Below, in pieces: positions 25,389-32,835 of a stretch of 64,000 bases of DNA (position 1 is its first letter; each line of letters starts with the position of its first letter). Where the stretch lies: assembly GCF_003640665.1 (NCBI RefSeq), contig NZ_QQXL01000003.1, positions 186,001 to 250,000 of the forward strand, written 5' to 3'. The position numbers and the translations under genes are program-made. The notes under the pieces are model-generated. The model was not told where the DNA came from. It worked only from the letters and a program-made list of their open reading frames with translations, and searched no databases. This stretch comes from Galactobacter caseinivorans (GTDB lineage: Bacteria; Actinomycetota; Actinomycetes; Actinomycetales; Micrococcaceae).

Positions 25389-25461
25389 TCCTCCGTAGCT
25401 CAATTGGCAGAGCATTCGACTGTTAATCGAAGGGTTACTGGTTCGAGTCCAGTCGGAGGAG
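25389..25461 (+). tRNA. tRNA-Asn (GTT), copy 2
   Basis: Same 73-nt sequence as 25190-25262, including the preceding CGTTGCGA octamer, so the duplication covers the immediate 5' flank. Followed by a hairpin terminator. The DNA between the two tRNAs is otherwise dissimilar to its flanks. Confidence 0.97.
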
Positions 25462-25467
25462 CAAAGT

Positions 25468-25497
25468 GAAGGGCCTCGGTGAGAACCGGGGCCCTTC
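25468..25497 (+). terminator. Hairpin terminator after second tRNA-Asn
   Basis: Outer stem GAAGGGCC with GGCCCTTC, inner stem CGGT with ACCG, GAGA tetraloop. Lies 6 bp after the tRNA and 20 bp before the glycosyltransferase start. Confidence 0.75.
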
Positions 25498-25517
25498 GTC
25501 ATAACGAGGAGACCCGC

Positions 25518-26624
25518 GTGAGACTGATCATCGATGCCCGTTACACCCGCACGCATCAGCACGATGGCATCTCGCGATTCACCGCCTCGCTGATTGAGGC
25601 GCTGGATCGCCATCATGAGGTGCGCATGCTCATCAGCGACGAGGCGCAGCTGCCCATGCTGCCCGCCGTGCCCTATTCCAAGGTCACGAGCCCCACCTCG
25701 CCGCTGGAACCGCTCGTGGCGCTGCGCGTGAATCGGCTGCACCCGGACGTGGTCTTCTCTCCCATGCAGACCATGGGCTCGTGGGGGCGCAAATACGCGC
25801 TGGTGCTGACCCTGCATGACTTGATCTACTACGAGAACCGCACGCCGCCGGGGTTCTTGCCGGCACCGGTGCGGGTGCTGTGGCGCCTGTTCCACTTGGC
25901 GTATTGGCCGCAGCGGGTGCTGCTAAACCGTGCGGATATGGTCGCCACGGTCTCGGAGACCACCAAGGCGCTCATGCTCAAGCACCGCCTCACCCGCCGG
26001 CCCATCCGGGTCATCTACAACGCGGCCGGCGGCGGCCTTGCACCGCGTGACCCCTCCCAAGCGCCGAGCAAGGAGCTGCTCTACATGGGCTCCTTCATGG
26101 AGTACAAGAACGTGGAGACGCTCATTGCGGCTATGGGCCTGCTGCCTGGGTACAAGCTGCACCTGCTCTCTGGGATTCGGCCGGAGCGGCGGGCGCAGCT
26201 TGAGGCCCTGGTGCCCGACGGCGCTCAGGTCGTTTTTCACGGCGGCGTCAGTGAAGAGGACTATCAGTCGCTGTTGCGCCAGGTGAGTGCCTCCGTCACC
26301 TTGAGCCGTTCGGAGGGCTTTGGCATCCCGTTGGTGGAGGCCATGCAGGCCGGGACGCCGGTGATCACCGCAGATACCGAGATTTTCCGTGAGGTGGGCG
26401 GGGACGCCGTGGATTACGTGGACGGGGATGACCCGCAGGCCGTGGCGCGGGCTGTGCTGGCGCTGGAGGATCCGGCGATCTTTGCGCAGCGGGGGCGGGC
26501 CGGAGTGGAGCGCGCGCAGACTTTTGACTGGGAGCTGTCCTCGCAGGTGCTGTGGGAGAGCGCCCGGCAGGCGGTGTCGCGCCGCTCACGTCGCCGCGCT
26601 ACCGCACCGGAACGGGCCTGGTGA
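25518..26624 (+). CDS. Glycosyltransferase family 4 protein
   Basis: A 368-residue GT-B enzyme starting MRLIIDARYTRTHQHDGISR, the GT4 N-terminal glycine-loop region. The nucleotide-sugar half has LLYMGSFMEYKNVETLIAAM and the EX7E motif in SRSEGFGIPLVEAMQAGTPV (the two glutamates seven residues apart). Likely transfers a sugar from a nucleotide or GDP donor to an envelope glycolipid or polysaccharide; acceptor unknown. I use GTG 25518 with GAGGAGA upstream; the longer frame runs through a terminator. Starts just past the tRNA-Asn terminator, and a holin-like gene follows. Confidence 0.88.
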   Translation: MRLIIDARYTRTHQHDGISRFTASLIEALDRHHEVRMLISDEAQLPMLPAVPYSKVTSPTSPLEPLVALRVNRLHPDVVFSPMQTMGSWGRKYALVLTLHDLIYYENRTPPGFLPAPVRVLWRLFHLAYWPQRVLLNRADMVATVSETTKALMLKHRLTRRPIRVIYNAAGGGLAPRDPSQAPSKELLYMGSFMEYKNVETLIAAMGLLPGYKLHLLSGIRPERRAQLEALVPDGAQVVFHGGVSEEDYQSLLRQVSASVTLSRSEGFGIPLVEAMQAGTPVITADTEIFREVGGDAVDYVDGDDPQAVARAVLALEDPAIFAQRGRAGVERAQTFDWELSSQVLWESARQAVSRRSRRRATAPERAW

Positions 26625-26695
26625 GGCTGTGACTGGTGGTAGTTTGGAGCGGATGTGAGCACCAGCTTGCGTCCGTGGATCAGGAGGCACTTCGC

Positions 26696-27523
26696 ATGAC
26701 ACAGTCCGACGCCGGGTCGTCGCAGCAGCCCAAGAATCTGCGCGGGACCATTTCGGTGCTTACGCGCTTGGCGCCCAAGCAGCTCAACGATGAGTTCTCT
26801 CTCACCGTGCGGCAGCTGCAGTCCAAGGGGATTTCCTTGGGCATCTCCGTGGCGCTTGTGGTGGTCGGCCTAGTCTTCCTGGGCTTCGTTGCCATCGCGT
26901 TGGTCGTGGCCGCCATTGCCGGCCTGGCCACCGTCATGCCGCTGTGGCTCTCCGCACTGCTGATCGCTCTCCTTTTCTTGCTCATCGCTGGTGCACTGGC
27001 CGGGATTGGTGCCATGCGCGCCAAGGCCGCCATCCCCGAGGCTATTGAGGTTCCCAAGCTGGCTATGCGCCGGGTCAAGCATGACCTTGGTGTCCTGAGC
27101 GAGGGCACCTCCTTTGATCCCTCCACGCTGAGCGCACCGAAGAAGCCCAAGGAGTCTGACTCCAAGAAGAACGGCGCCAAGTCTGAGTCGGCGGAGGAAG
27201 AGACGCCGGTGCAGAAGCCCACGGAGGCCGAGCTGCGCCGCCGCCTGGCCCGCCGCCGCGAGCACCTGGCTCAGCTGCGCGACACGCTGGGTGAACAGAC
27301 CGATGTGAAGGCCAAGATGGGCCAGTTTGTTGGCAAGGTCAGCGACGCGACCGGCCGCGCCAAGTCCGGCGTTGACCGCGCGCAGGTGGGCCTCTCCGAC
27401 GCGGTGGCCAATCAGACCCAGCTCCGCGCGACCGCGGAAAAGGTGGGGCCGTGGGTGGTTGTTTCGCTCGCGGGCACCGCGGCGTTTGTCTTCCTGCGCA
27501 GGGTGTTTCGTCGACAGAAGTGA
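26696..27523 (+). CDS. Phage_holin_3_6-type membrane protein with long cytoplasmic tail
   Basis: A 275-residue protein. Residues about 12-40 form an amphipathic segment (LNDEFSLTVRQLQSKGISLG), followed by two hydrophobic helices (about 42-65 and 70-92) in the pattern of actinobacterial putative 'phage holin superfamily III' (PF07332) proteins; then a charged Lys/Glu-rich linker (KKPKESDSKKNGAKSESAEE), a coiled coil (ELRRRLARRREHLAQLRDTL), and a final TM-like stretch (PWVVVSLAGTAAFVFL) ending in basic residues. These are chromosomal envelope proteins, not prophage lysis genes, and there is no phage context here. GGAGG precedes ATG. Ends in a strong terminator. Confidence 0.8.
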   Translation: MTQSDAGSSQQPKNLRGTISVLTRLAPKQLNDEFSLTVRQLQSKGISLGISVALVVVGLVFLGFVAIALVVAAIAGLATVMPLWLSALLIALLFLLIAGALAGIGAMRAKAAIPEAIEVPKLAMRRVKHDLGVLSEGTSFDPSTLSAPKKPKESDSKKNGAKSESAEEETPVQKPTEAELRRRLARRREHLAQLRDTLGEQTDVKAKMGQFVGKVSDATGRAKSGVDRAQVGLSDAVANQTQLRATAEKVGPWVVVSLAGTAAFVFLRRVFRRQK

Positions 27524-27526
27524 TGA

Positions 27527-27558
27527 GACGGGCCCGGGGCTGCTGCCCCGGGCCCGTC
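27527..27558 (+). terminator. Strong GC terminator
   Basis: 14-bp perfect stem (GACGGGCCCGGGGC and complement) with a TGCT loop, four bases after the holin-like gene stop and before the phosphatidyltransferase gene. Confidence 0.85.
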
Positions 27559-27608
27559 CACCAACGCGCCGATGAGCGCGCTGAACCAGAGGGGGGAGGC
27601 AACGCACG

Positions 27609-28307
27609 GTGCGATTGATCGGCGCTGGCACCCGGGATGACATCCATTACGTGGAGCGTCACACCTTCTGGACTGCCCCCAACCTCATCACCGTGGCCCG
27701 CTTCTTGCTGGTGCCATTGTTCGTCTTCCTGGTGGCGACCCACCACATCATCTGGGCCTTCTGCACCCTCGCGGTGTTGTTCTCCACCGACTGGGTGGAT
27801 GGATACGTGGCCCGGCGTTTTAACCAGATTTCCTCCGTTGGCAAGTGGCTTGACCCCCTGGCGGACCGGCTGGCACTGATGGTGGTGGCCGCCACGTTCG
27901 TGATCCTGAACATCGCCCCGCCGTGGTTCGTGTGGGCCATCGTGATCCCGGACCTGATCCTCTTCGCCAACGCGCTCTTCCTGTTTAAGGGCAGCCCCGA
28001 ACTGCCCGTCACCAACCTTGGCAAAGTCCGCACGGCGTTCCTCATGTGCGCGGCGCCCCTGCTCCTCCTGGCACAAGCCAACTTCTCCTGGGCCAGCACC
28101 CTAGACGCCATCAGCACGGTGCTCCTGGCCATCGGTAGCCTGCTGCACATCGTGGCCTCCGCCCAATACCTGGTGCAGGCGCAGGCCAAGGCCCGCCCCG
28201 AGCTGGCGGCCGACCGCGACGCCCAGCCAGGCGCCCTACCCGACGCCGCGGCGTCGGGCAGCGGAACTTTTAACGAACGCGCCGCGCGGCCGGGTGAGGA
28301 GGCCTAA
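27609..28307 (+). CDS. CDP-alcohol phosphatidyltransferase family protein (PgsA-like)
   Basis: A 232-residue membrane enzyme with the complete CDP-alcohol signature: D-x2-D-G-x2-A-R-x8-G-x3-D-x3-D is read as DWVDGYVARRFNQISSVG followed by KWLDPLADR (about residues 61-87). It transfers a phosphatidyl group from CDP-diacylglycerol to an alcohol, as for phosphatidylglycerophosphate or inositol phosphate synthases. Five to six helices. GTG 27609 with GGGGAGG upstream. The C-terminal tail carries a 20-bp palindrome (28239-28258). Its stop and the next start share one base (TAATG), and a glycosyltransferase follows, suggesting an envelope-lipid operon. Confidence 0.88.
   Translation: MRLIGAGTRDDIHYVERHTFWTAPNLITVARFLLVPLFVFLVATHHIIWAFCTLAVLFSTDWVDGYVARRFNQISSVGKWLDPLADRLALMVVAATFVILNIAPPWFVWAIVIPDLILFANALFLFKGSPELPVTNLGKVRTAFLMCAAPLLLLAQANFSWASTLDAISTVLLAIGSLLHIVASAQYLVQAQAKARPELAADRDAQPGALPDAAASGSGTFNERAARPGEEA
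28239..28258. repeat. Perfect 20-bp palindrome in the 3' end of the phosphatidyltransferase gene
   Basis: CCCGACGCCG followed directly by its complement. It encodes the non-conserved tail (LPDAAASGSG). It is the fullest version of the dispersed GCGGCGTCGRGC repeat. Confidence 0.6.
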
Positions 28308-29206
28308 TGGAGTATTTGCCCGCCATTCTGTGTGCCCTGGCCTCCGCGGCGTTCCTGGCCTTTGGCACCCAGCGCCAGAGCTCGGCCGTGCAGGCGGACT
28401 CGGGCGGCCTGGATGTGAACTCGCGCGGCATGATGCGCCTGCTCGTGAACCCGCGCTGGCTCTTTGGCCTGCTGCTCATGATCATCGGCATGGCGCTCAA
28501 CGTGATGGCGCTGGCCATGGCGCCACTGACGGTGGTGCAGCCGTTGGGCGCCGTGGCGCTGGCCATGACTACTGTCATCAATTCGCGCGACCAAGGAATC
28601 AAGGTCAATCGCGTGACGTGGATTGCCATTGTGGTCTGCATGGTGGGCTCCGTGGCGTTCGTGCTGTTGGCCGTTAACGCCACGCATGAGAGTCCGGTGA
28701 CGGCCGCTGAGCAGTGGACCGTGATTGGCCTGCTCGCCATCGTGATCCTCATCTTCGGCTCCATCGCTTTTGCCAGGCGCCGCCGCCCGCACGGCGCGTT
28801 CTTCTACATCCTTGGCGCGGGCGTGCTCTTCGGGTTCACCGCCGTGCTGGTGCGCACCATCGCCGTGGCCGTGAAGCATTGGGACCCCACGCAGAGCTTT
28901 TGGCTTCAGGTTCCGTGGGCTCCGCTCGTGGCCGTGGTGGTGGCCGGGCTCATGGGCCAGTACTTCAACCAGAACGCGTACTCCTCTGGCCCGCCGGAAC
29001 TGGTGATCGCCGGCCTCACCGTGATTGACCCGATGGTGGGCGTGGCCGTGGGCATCTTTGTGCTCGGTGAGCTCTCTCCCAACGTGCACCCTGTGGTGGG
29101 TCTCTCAATGGCCGCGGCGGCGGTCGTTGCTATCGTTGGTGTTATTGCCCTTTCGCGTCACCATCCGGATGTGCTTGCCCGCAAGGAACAGCGCAAGAAC
29201 GCGTAA
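28307..29206 (+). CDS. DMT-superfamily transporter (EamA/NIPA-like)
   Basis: A 299-residue protein with about nine to ten hydrophobic helices and an internal repeat, for example AMAPLTVVQPLGAVALAMTT in the first half and SSGPPELVIAGLTVIDPMVG with VGIFVLGELS in the second, the paired motif of EamA/NIPA-type drug/metabolite transporters. Cargo is unknown. It overlaps the phosphatidyltransferase stop by one base and lies 49 bp ahead of a glycosyltransferase; this order (PgsA-like, DMT, GT4) hints at export or supply of a lipid or sugar precursor, but that is inference. Confidence 0.82.
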   Translation: MEYLPAILCALASAAFLAFGTQRQSSAVQADSGGLDVNSRGMMRLLVNPRWLFGLLLMIIGMALNVMALAMAPLTVVQPLGAVALAMTTVINSRDQGIKVNRVTWIAIVVCMVGSVAFVLLAVNATHESPVTAAEQWTVIGLLAIVILIFGSIAFARRRRPHGAFFYILGAGVLFGFTAVLVRTIAVAVKHWDPTQSFWLQVPWAPLVAVVVAGLMGQYFNQNAYSSGPPELVIAGLTVIDPMVGVAVGIFVLGELSPNVHPVVGLSMAAAAVVAIVGVIALSRHHPDVLARKEQRKNA

Positions 29207-29255
29207 GCCCCGCCGTCCTCTCTGGTCGGTGACCCGAACGAGGAGTTTCCCAGTC

Positions 29256-30449
29256 GTGAGTGACCAGCGCCCGCTGCGTATTTTGATTGCCTGCGACACC
29301 TATCCGCCGGACGTCAATGGCGCGGCAGTGTTCTGTTTCCGGCTGGCCACTGCCATGTCTAAGCGCGGGCATGAGGTGCACATCGTTGCCGCCCGCACAG
29401 AGAATGGCCCCTCCTTGGTGGAGCACCGCCCGGAGGCCACCGTGCACCGCGTGCACTCCCACCGGGCACCGACGCACGAGTCTTACCGGCTGTGCCTGCC
29501 GGTCACGGCCAACCGGACGCTGGCGAAGGTCATCGATGAGATCAAGCCAGACGTGGTGCACATCCAGTGTCACTACATGATTGGCCAGGCCGCTGAGAAG
29601 CAGGCCACCAAGCGCGGGCTGCGCCTCATCGCCACCAACCACTTCATCCCGGAGAACCTGGAGCCCTTCCTCCCGTTCCCGCAGTGGTTTAACAACATCG
29701 TGTCCAAGAACTCCTGGCGGGACATGGGCAAGATCATGGGCCGTGCCGCCGTGGTCACGACCCCCACCCCGTTGGCCGCCGCTGAGATGCGCAACCGGGC
29801 CGGCCTGAAGCATGTTCTGGCGCTGTCCAACGGCATTAACTCTGCCAACTATGAACTTCAGCCCGGCGAGGTGATTGAGCACCCGGAGCACCCGGTGATC
29901 GTGTTTGCCGGCCGACTGGCCGTGGAGAAGAACGTGGACGTGCTCATTCGCGCGCTGTCCCGCCTGCGCGGCGAGAAGGCACCGCACCTGCACCTGGTGG
30001 GCGAGGGGGAGCAGCGGCCCAAGCTGGAGAAGCTGGCCGCGGATCTTGGCGTGAGCGATCGCGTGCATTTCCTGGGCTTTGTGGACGATGCGACGCTGCG
30101 CGAGCAGTACCTGATGGCGGATGTTTTTTGCCAGCCTGGCACCGCCGAGCTGCAGTCCCTTGTCACGCTGGAGGCGCTGTCTGCTTCCAAGCCCGTGGTG
30201 CTGGCCAACGCGTTGGCCCTGCCGCACTTGGTGGATGACGGAGTGAACGGTTACCTGTTTACCCCCGGCGACGACGCGGATCTGGCCGCCAAGCTCAGCG
30301 CGATCCTGGAGCTGCCGGAGGCCGAGCGACTCGCGATGGGTGAGGCCGGGCATGTGAAGGCCCTGCACCACGGCGAGGCCAAGACCATGGACGCCTTCGA
30401 GGATCTTTATCGCGGAGCGCCCGCGGAGAAGTACCTCTCTCAGGCCTGA
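29256..30449 (+). CDS. Glycosyltransferase family 4 protein (PimB/MgtA-like)
   Basis: A 397-residue GT-B enzyme. MSDQRPLRILIACDTYPPDVN then GAAVFCFRLATAMSKRGHEV is the classic acceptor-domain start of GT4 mannosyl/glucosyl transferases such as those acting on phosphatidylinositol or diacylglycerol. The donor domain holds VIVFAGRLAVEKNVDVLIRA and the EX7E motif variant GTAELQSLVTLEALSASKPV. Its position after a CDP-alcohol enzyme suggests a glycolipid pathway. GTG 29256 has GAGGAG 10 bases upstream. Convergent with the APH-type kinase with only 3 bp between stops. Confidence 0.9.
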   Translation: MSDQRPLRILIACDTYPPDVNGAAVFCFRLATAMSKRGHEVHIVAARTENGPSLVEHRPEATVHRVHSHRAPTHESYRLCLPVTANRTLAKVIDEIKPDVVHIQCHYMIGQAAEKQATKRGLRLIATNHFIPENLEPFLPFPQWFNNIVSKNSWRDMGKIMGRAAVVTTPTPLAAAEMRNRAGLKHVLALSNGINSANYELQPGEVIEHPEHPVIVFAGRLAVEKNVDVLIRALSRLRGEKAPHLHLVGEGEQRPKLEKLAADLGVSDRVHFLGFVDDATLREQYLMADVFCQPGTAELQSLVTLEALSASKPVVLANALALPHLVDDGVNGYLFTPGDDADLAAKLSAILELPEAERLAMGEAGHVKALHHGEAKTMDAFEDLYRGAPAEKYLSQA

Positions 30450-30452
30450 GTC

Positions 30453-31235
30453 TTACGTCGCGTTCCATAGTGCGCGGTAGTACGCCAGCTGCTCGCGGTC
30501 CGGTTCCACGCCGTACGCCTCGATGAGCGTGGCCTCATAGCCGGGCCCGTAGTTCCACTCGGTGCTCATGGATGCCACCGCGAGGTCGGCCCAGAAGTCA
30601 CCCAGCCCCAGCGCGCCCAGGTCCACGTGCCCGCTGGGGTGACCGGCGTCGTCGAGCAGGGTATTGGGCACACACGCGTCGCCGTGGCAGACCACCAGCC
30701 GATCAATCGGGGGGGCGTCGCGCAGCGCGGGCGGCACGTCGATGCCGCGTTGGGCGGCATTGGTCAGGCGCGCGTGCACACTCCAGTCAAAGGGGCAGTT
30801 CTCGGTCGGCAGCGCGTCGTGAAGGGCGCGCAGGCCCTGCCCGACGGCGCGTGCGGCGGTTTCCGGGGCGGCGAGCCACCGCGGGTCCACGGCGCTGAGC
30901 CCGTCTAGTGCCTCCGTGATGAGCCACTCGTGGGTGGTGTCCTTGCCGTGACTGACCACGCGAGGCACTGGGGTGTGAGGGGCGGCCCACGCCAGGCGTT
31001 TGGCCTCCTGGGCCATGCTCGTCTCCGGATCCAGGGGACCATGCTTCAAGAAATGGACCCGCGGTCCATTTCCGGTGGCGAGCTGTTTGCCGGTGGTCAC
31101 GCGAAAGGTGAGGCCGCCCAGGCCGTTGCGCCAGACGGGGGTGAGGTGCGGCTCCGGCTCGCCGGGCGCGCCTAGTTCGCGGGCCAGGCGCAGGACTTGA
31201 GCGGGGACGCGGACCGGGCCGGCGGGGATACTCAC
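30453..31235 (-). CDS. Aminoglycoside phosphotransferase (APH)-fold kinase with in-frame palindrome insert
   Basis: A 260-residue protein-kinase-like enzyme. The catalytic loop is VVCHGDACVPNTLL (HxDxxxxN) and the metal-binding DFG equivalent is GHVDLGALGLGDFW, arranged as in APH(3')-type enzymes. The N-lobe has VWRNGLGGLTFRV and HFLKHGPLDPE. Residues G55-F62 (GNGPRVHF) are encoded by an almost perfect 25-bp palindrome (31049-31073) of the kind found in the array at 63.7 kb; in relatives the beta-strand carrying the ATP lysine usually follows the glycine loop more closely, so this looks like an inserted 8-residue segment. Substrate could be an aminoglycoside or another metabolite. GTG start. 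Confidence 0.82.
   Translation of the reverse strand: MSIPAGPVRVPAQVLRLARELGAPGEPEPHLTPVWRNGLGGLTFRVTTGKQLATGNGPRVHFLKHGPLDPETSMAQEAKRLAWAAPHTPVPRVVSHGKDTTHEWLITEALDGLSAVDPRWLAAPETAARAVGQGLRALHDALPTENCPFDWSVHARLTNAAQRGIDVPPALRDAPPIDRLVVCHGDACVPNTLLDDAGHPSGHVDLGALGLGDFWADLAVASMSTEWNYGPGYEATLIEAYGVEPDREQLAYYRALWNAT
31049..31073 (-). repeat. 25-bp palindromic element inside the APH-type gene
   Basis: On the reverse strand arms GGAAATGGACC and GGTCCATTTCT flank GCG; 24 of 25 bases match copy 1 of the array at 63682. It keeps the reading frame, coding for G55-F62 of the kinase. No other copies were noticed outside the 63.7-kb array. Confidence 0.85.
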
Positions 31236-31262
31236 CGGGCCAGCGTGTCACAGGCGGCTGAC

Positions 31263-31460
31263 TCAGCGGCTCCGGTCGCGAATCTGATAAATGCGAGGCC
31301 GAGATAATCCGGTCCAGGACACAAGGTCCACAACACGAGTGCCGTCCGCCAGCGCAGCGCGTATGGCGTCGTCGCGTTGGGCTTCAGCGGCCGCGAGGGC
31401 AGCCTGAGCCGCGTACACGCCCGTAGAGGCTCGCCGGATCGCGTCTTCGGACGCGTTCAT
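31263..31460 (-). CDS. Small HTH protein
   Basis: A 65-residue protein, MNASEDAIRRASTGVYAAQA then AALAAAEAQRDDAIRAALAD, with a C-terminal helix-turn-helix VVDLVSWTGLSRPRIYQIRD. Small actinobacterial proteins of this type carry a lone Hin/resolvase-like HTH after an alpha-helical stalk. Its ATG overlaps the stop of the small membrane protein upstream (ATGA), so the two are translated together. Target unknown. Confidence 0.65.
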   Translation of the reverse strand: MNASEDAIRRASTGVYAAQAALAAAEAQRDDAIRAALADGTRVVDLVSWTGLSRPRIYQIRDRSR

Positions 31461-31633
31461 GCCCGACCGGCTTTGCGCACGGCGATCGCTGTAGCAATGC
31501 CAACGCCGACGACGACAGCCCAGGCAATCCAAAACCCGGGGTAGAGCTTGGCTCCCGTCGCGATGTTTGTTAGGCCGACGACGATCACCAAGGCGAATAG
31601 CGGCCATGCGATGCGGATCTGGTGCTGATTCAT
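31457..31633 (-). CDS. Small two-helix membrane protein coupled to the HTH gene
   Basis: A 58-residue frame I found by translating the gap: MNQHQIRIAWPLFALVIVVG then LTNIATGAKLYPGFWIAWAV then VVGVGIATAIAVRKAGRA. Two hydrophobic helices (about 8-24 and 34-51) and a basic end. AGAGGGG lies at good spacing before ATG 31633, and the stop overlaps the HTH start by 4 bp. The membrane-plus-HTH pair resembles a simple membrane-tethered signalling or anti-sigma-like arrangement, but no partner is known. Confidence 0.6.
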   Translation of the reverse strand: MNQHQIRIAWPLFALVIVVGLTNIATGAKLYPGFWIAWAVVVGVGIATAIAVRKAGRA

Positions 31634-31881
31634 CTCAGTCCCCTCTTTCTTTGTACCGTCCCCACATCCCCTCCCGGGGGAGAGTGGGAATCAGAATTGA
31701 TACCGCTATCGGAGTGCGGCTCTTCCCTTCCAGCCCCCGGCTTAGCTACGAGGGCGGTCTAGGGGAATCATCGCACGGATGTTGAACCAGGGCAGGTGCG
31801 AGTGCCGCGTCGCGAAGCAACGTGCGGGCGTGGCAGCCCGGTAGAATGTTCGTGGCGGCTGGCGAGTCCGGTGGTCGGTTC

Positions 31882-31955
31882 GGGGCGGTAGCTCAGTTGG
31901 TCAGAGCAGAGGACTCATAATCCTTGGGTCGTGGGTTCAAGCCCCACCCGCCCTA
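31882..31955 (+). tRNA. tRNA-Met (CAT), elongator type
   Basis: 74-nt cloverleaf: acceptor GGGGCGG with CCGCCCT (one G-U pair) and discriminator A, D-arm GCTCAGTTGGTCAGAGC, anticodon loop CTCATAA (CAT), T-arm GTGGG-TTCAAGC-CCCAC. It lacks the initiator's GGG-CCC anticodon-stem pairs, so elongator Met is most likely; a lysidine-modified tRNA-Ile2 also reads CAT and cannot be excluded by eye. Confidence 0.9.
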
Positions 31956-31963
31956 CCCTCATA

Positions 31964-31995
31964 GGCCGCGTCAACTCAACGAAGTTGGCGCGGCC
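31964..31995 (+). terminator. tRNA-Met terminator hairpin
   Basis: GGCCGCGTCAAC pairs with GTTGGCGCGGCC over 12 positions (one G-U) around an 8-nt loop, nine bases after the tRNA end. The rest of the 305-bp gap to the next gene (31996-32260) has an 11-bp direct repeat (GGCCAGACGCT twice around 32020-32050) and no gene. Confidence 0.7.
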
Positions 31996-32260
31996 GATGA
32001 CCGAGGTGTTGAGGTCTCTGGCCAGACGCTACTTTGGCCAGACGCTGGCCGGGATGAGCTTCGTCGCCGGGGCGCTCAACTATCTCCCCTCCGAACTTGC
32101 TCAACGTGGTCACCTGGGGGCGGGGTGACAACCGCTGATAACCTCGCGTGGGTCGAACTCACGGCTTGTGACAAGTGTGCACAACCTGTGGCCGAGATGG
32201 CCTGGATAGTAGGTATTCTGGACGAACGCTACGTCTCATGTCACCACGCGAGAGGAACTC

Positions 32261-32803
32261 ATGAAGAAGAGTCTGTCCATTGCCATTGCTGCCCTGCTTG
32301 CGGTGTCCGTCTCCGGGTGTGCCAATGGCGGAGGCGAGAGCGCCGGGGCCACGTCCAGCGCTCCGTCGAGTCGGTCAGGCGGGTCTCAGTCCGCGGGTGC
32401 GTCGACGCAAGCTACCAAGGCGCCGGTTGCAGACCCCAAGCTGGGTGAGACCTACACCTGGGAAGATGGGCTGAAGGTCACCGTTTCTCAGCCACAGCAG
32501 TACAAGCCGTCCCCCTCGGCTGAGAACCGCGTCACGGCCAAGGCCCGCGTCTTCACCATCACCGTCAACAATGGCACCGAGAAGGGGCTCATCCCCGGTG
32601 GCATTCAGATCAGCGTTACCTCAGGTGGGGCCGAATCGAGTCAGGTTCTAGACAAGGGTTTGTGGCTTGATTCCTCGAAGAAAAAGATCGAGCCGGGGGA
32701 AACGCTCACCTACAAGATGGCCTACGAAATCAAGAACCCCAAGGACATCAAGATGAGTTTCTCCCCAGGCGTGCAGTACGACACCAAGTCATTCACGTCC
32801 TAA
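32261..32803 (+). CDS. DUF4352-like lipoprotein
   Basis: A 180-residue exported lipoprotein. Signal peptide MKKSLSIAIAALLAVSVSGC ends in a lipobox with Cys 20; a Ser/Thr/Gly-rich linker follows (to about residue 55); then a beta-sandwich domain with VADPKLGETYTWEDGLKVTV, AKARVFTITVNNGTEK and IEPGETLTYKMAYEIK, typical of DUF4352/immunoglobulin-like lipoproteins (Telo-like or MPT63-like). The function of such proteins is generally unknown. GAGAGGAACTC precedes the ATG. Monocistronic. Confidence 0.8.
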   Translation: MKKSLSIAIAALLAVSVSGCANGGGESAGATSSAPSSRSGGSQSAGASTQATKAPVADPKLGETYTWEDGLKVTVSQPQQYKPSPSAENRVTAKARVFTITVNNGTEKGLIPGGIQISVTSGGAESSQVLDKGLWLDSSKKKIEPGETLTYKMAYEIKNPKDIKMSFSPGVQYDTKSFTS

Positions 32804-32835
32804 CTGGCCCGTGTCTGCAGTGTCGGAAGGGTCGG

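Noticed and set aside
26696-27523. Prophage holin and hence a prophage remnant
   Set aside because: PF07332-type proteins are common chromosomal envelope proteins in actinobacteria; no integrase, capsid or lysin gene lies nearby.
31882-31955. Initiator tRNA-fMet
   Set aside because: The anticodon stem lacks the three G-C pairs of initiators and the first acceptor pair is G-U, not mismatched as in bacterial initiators.
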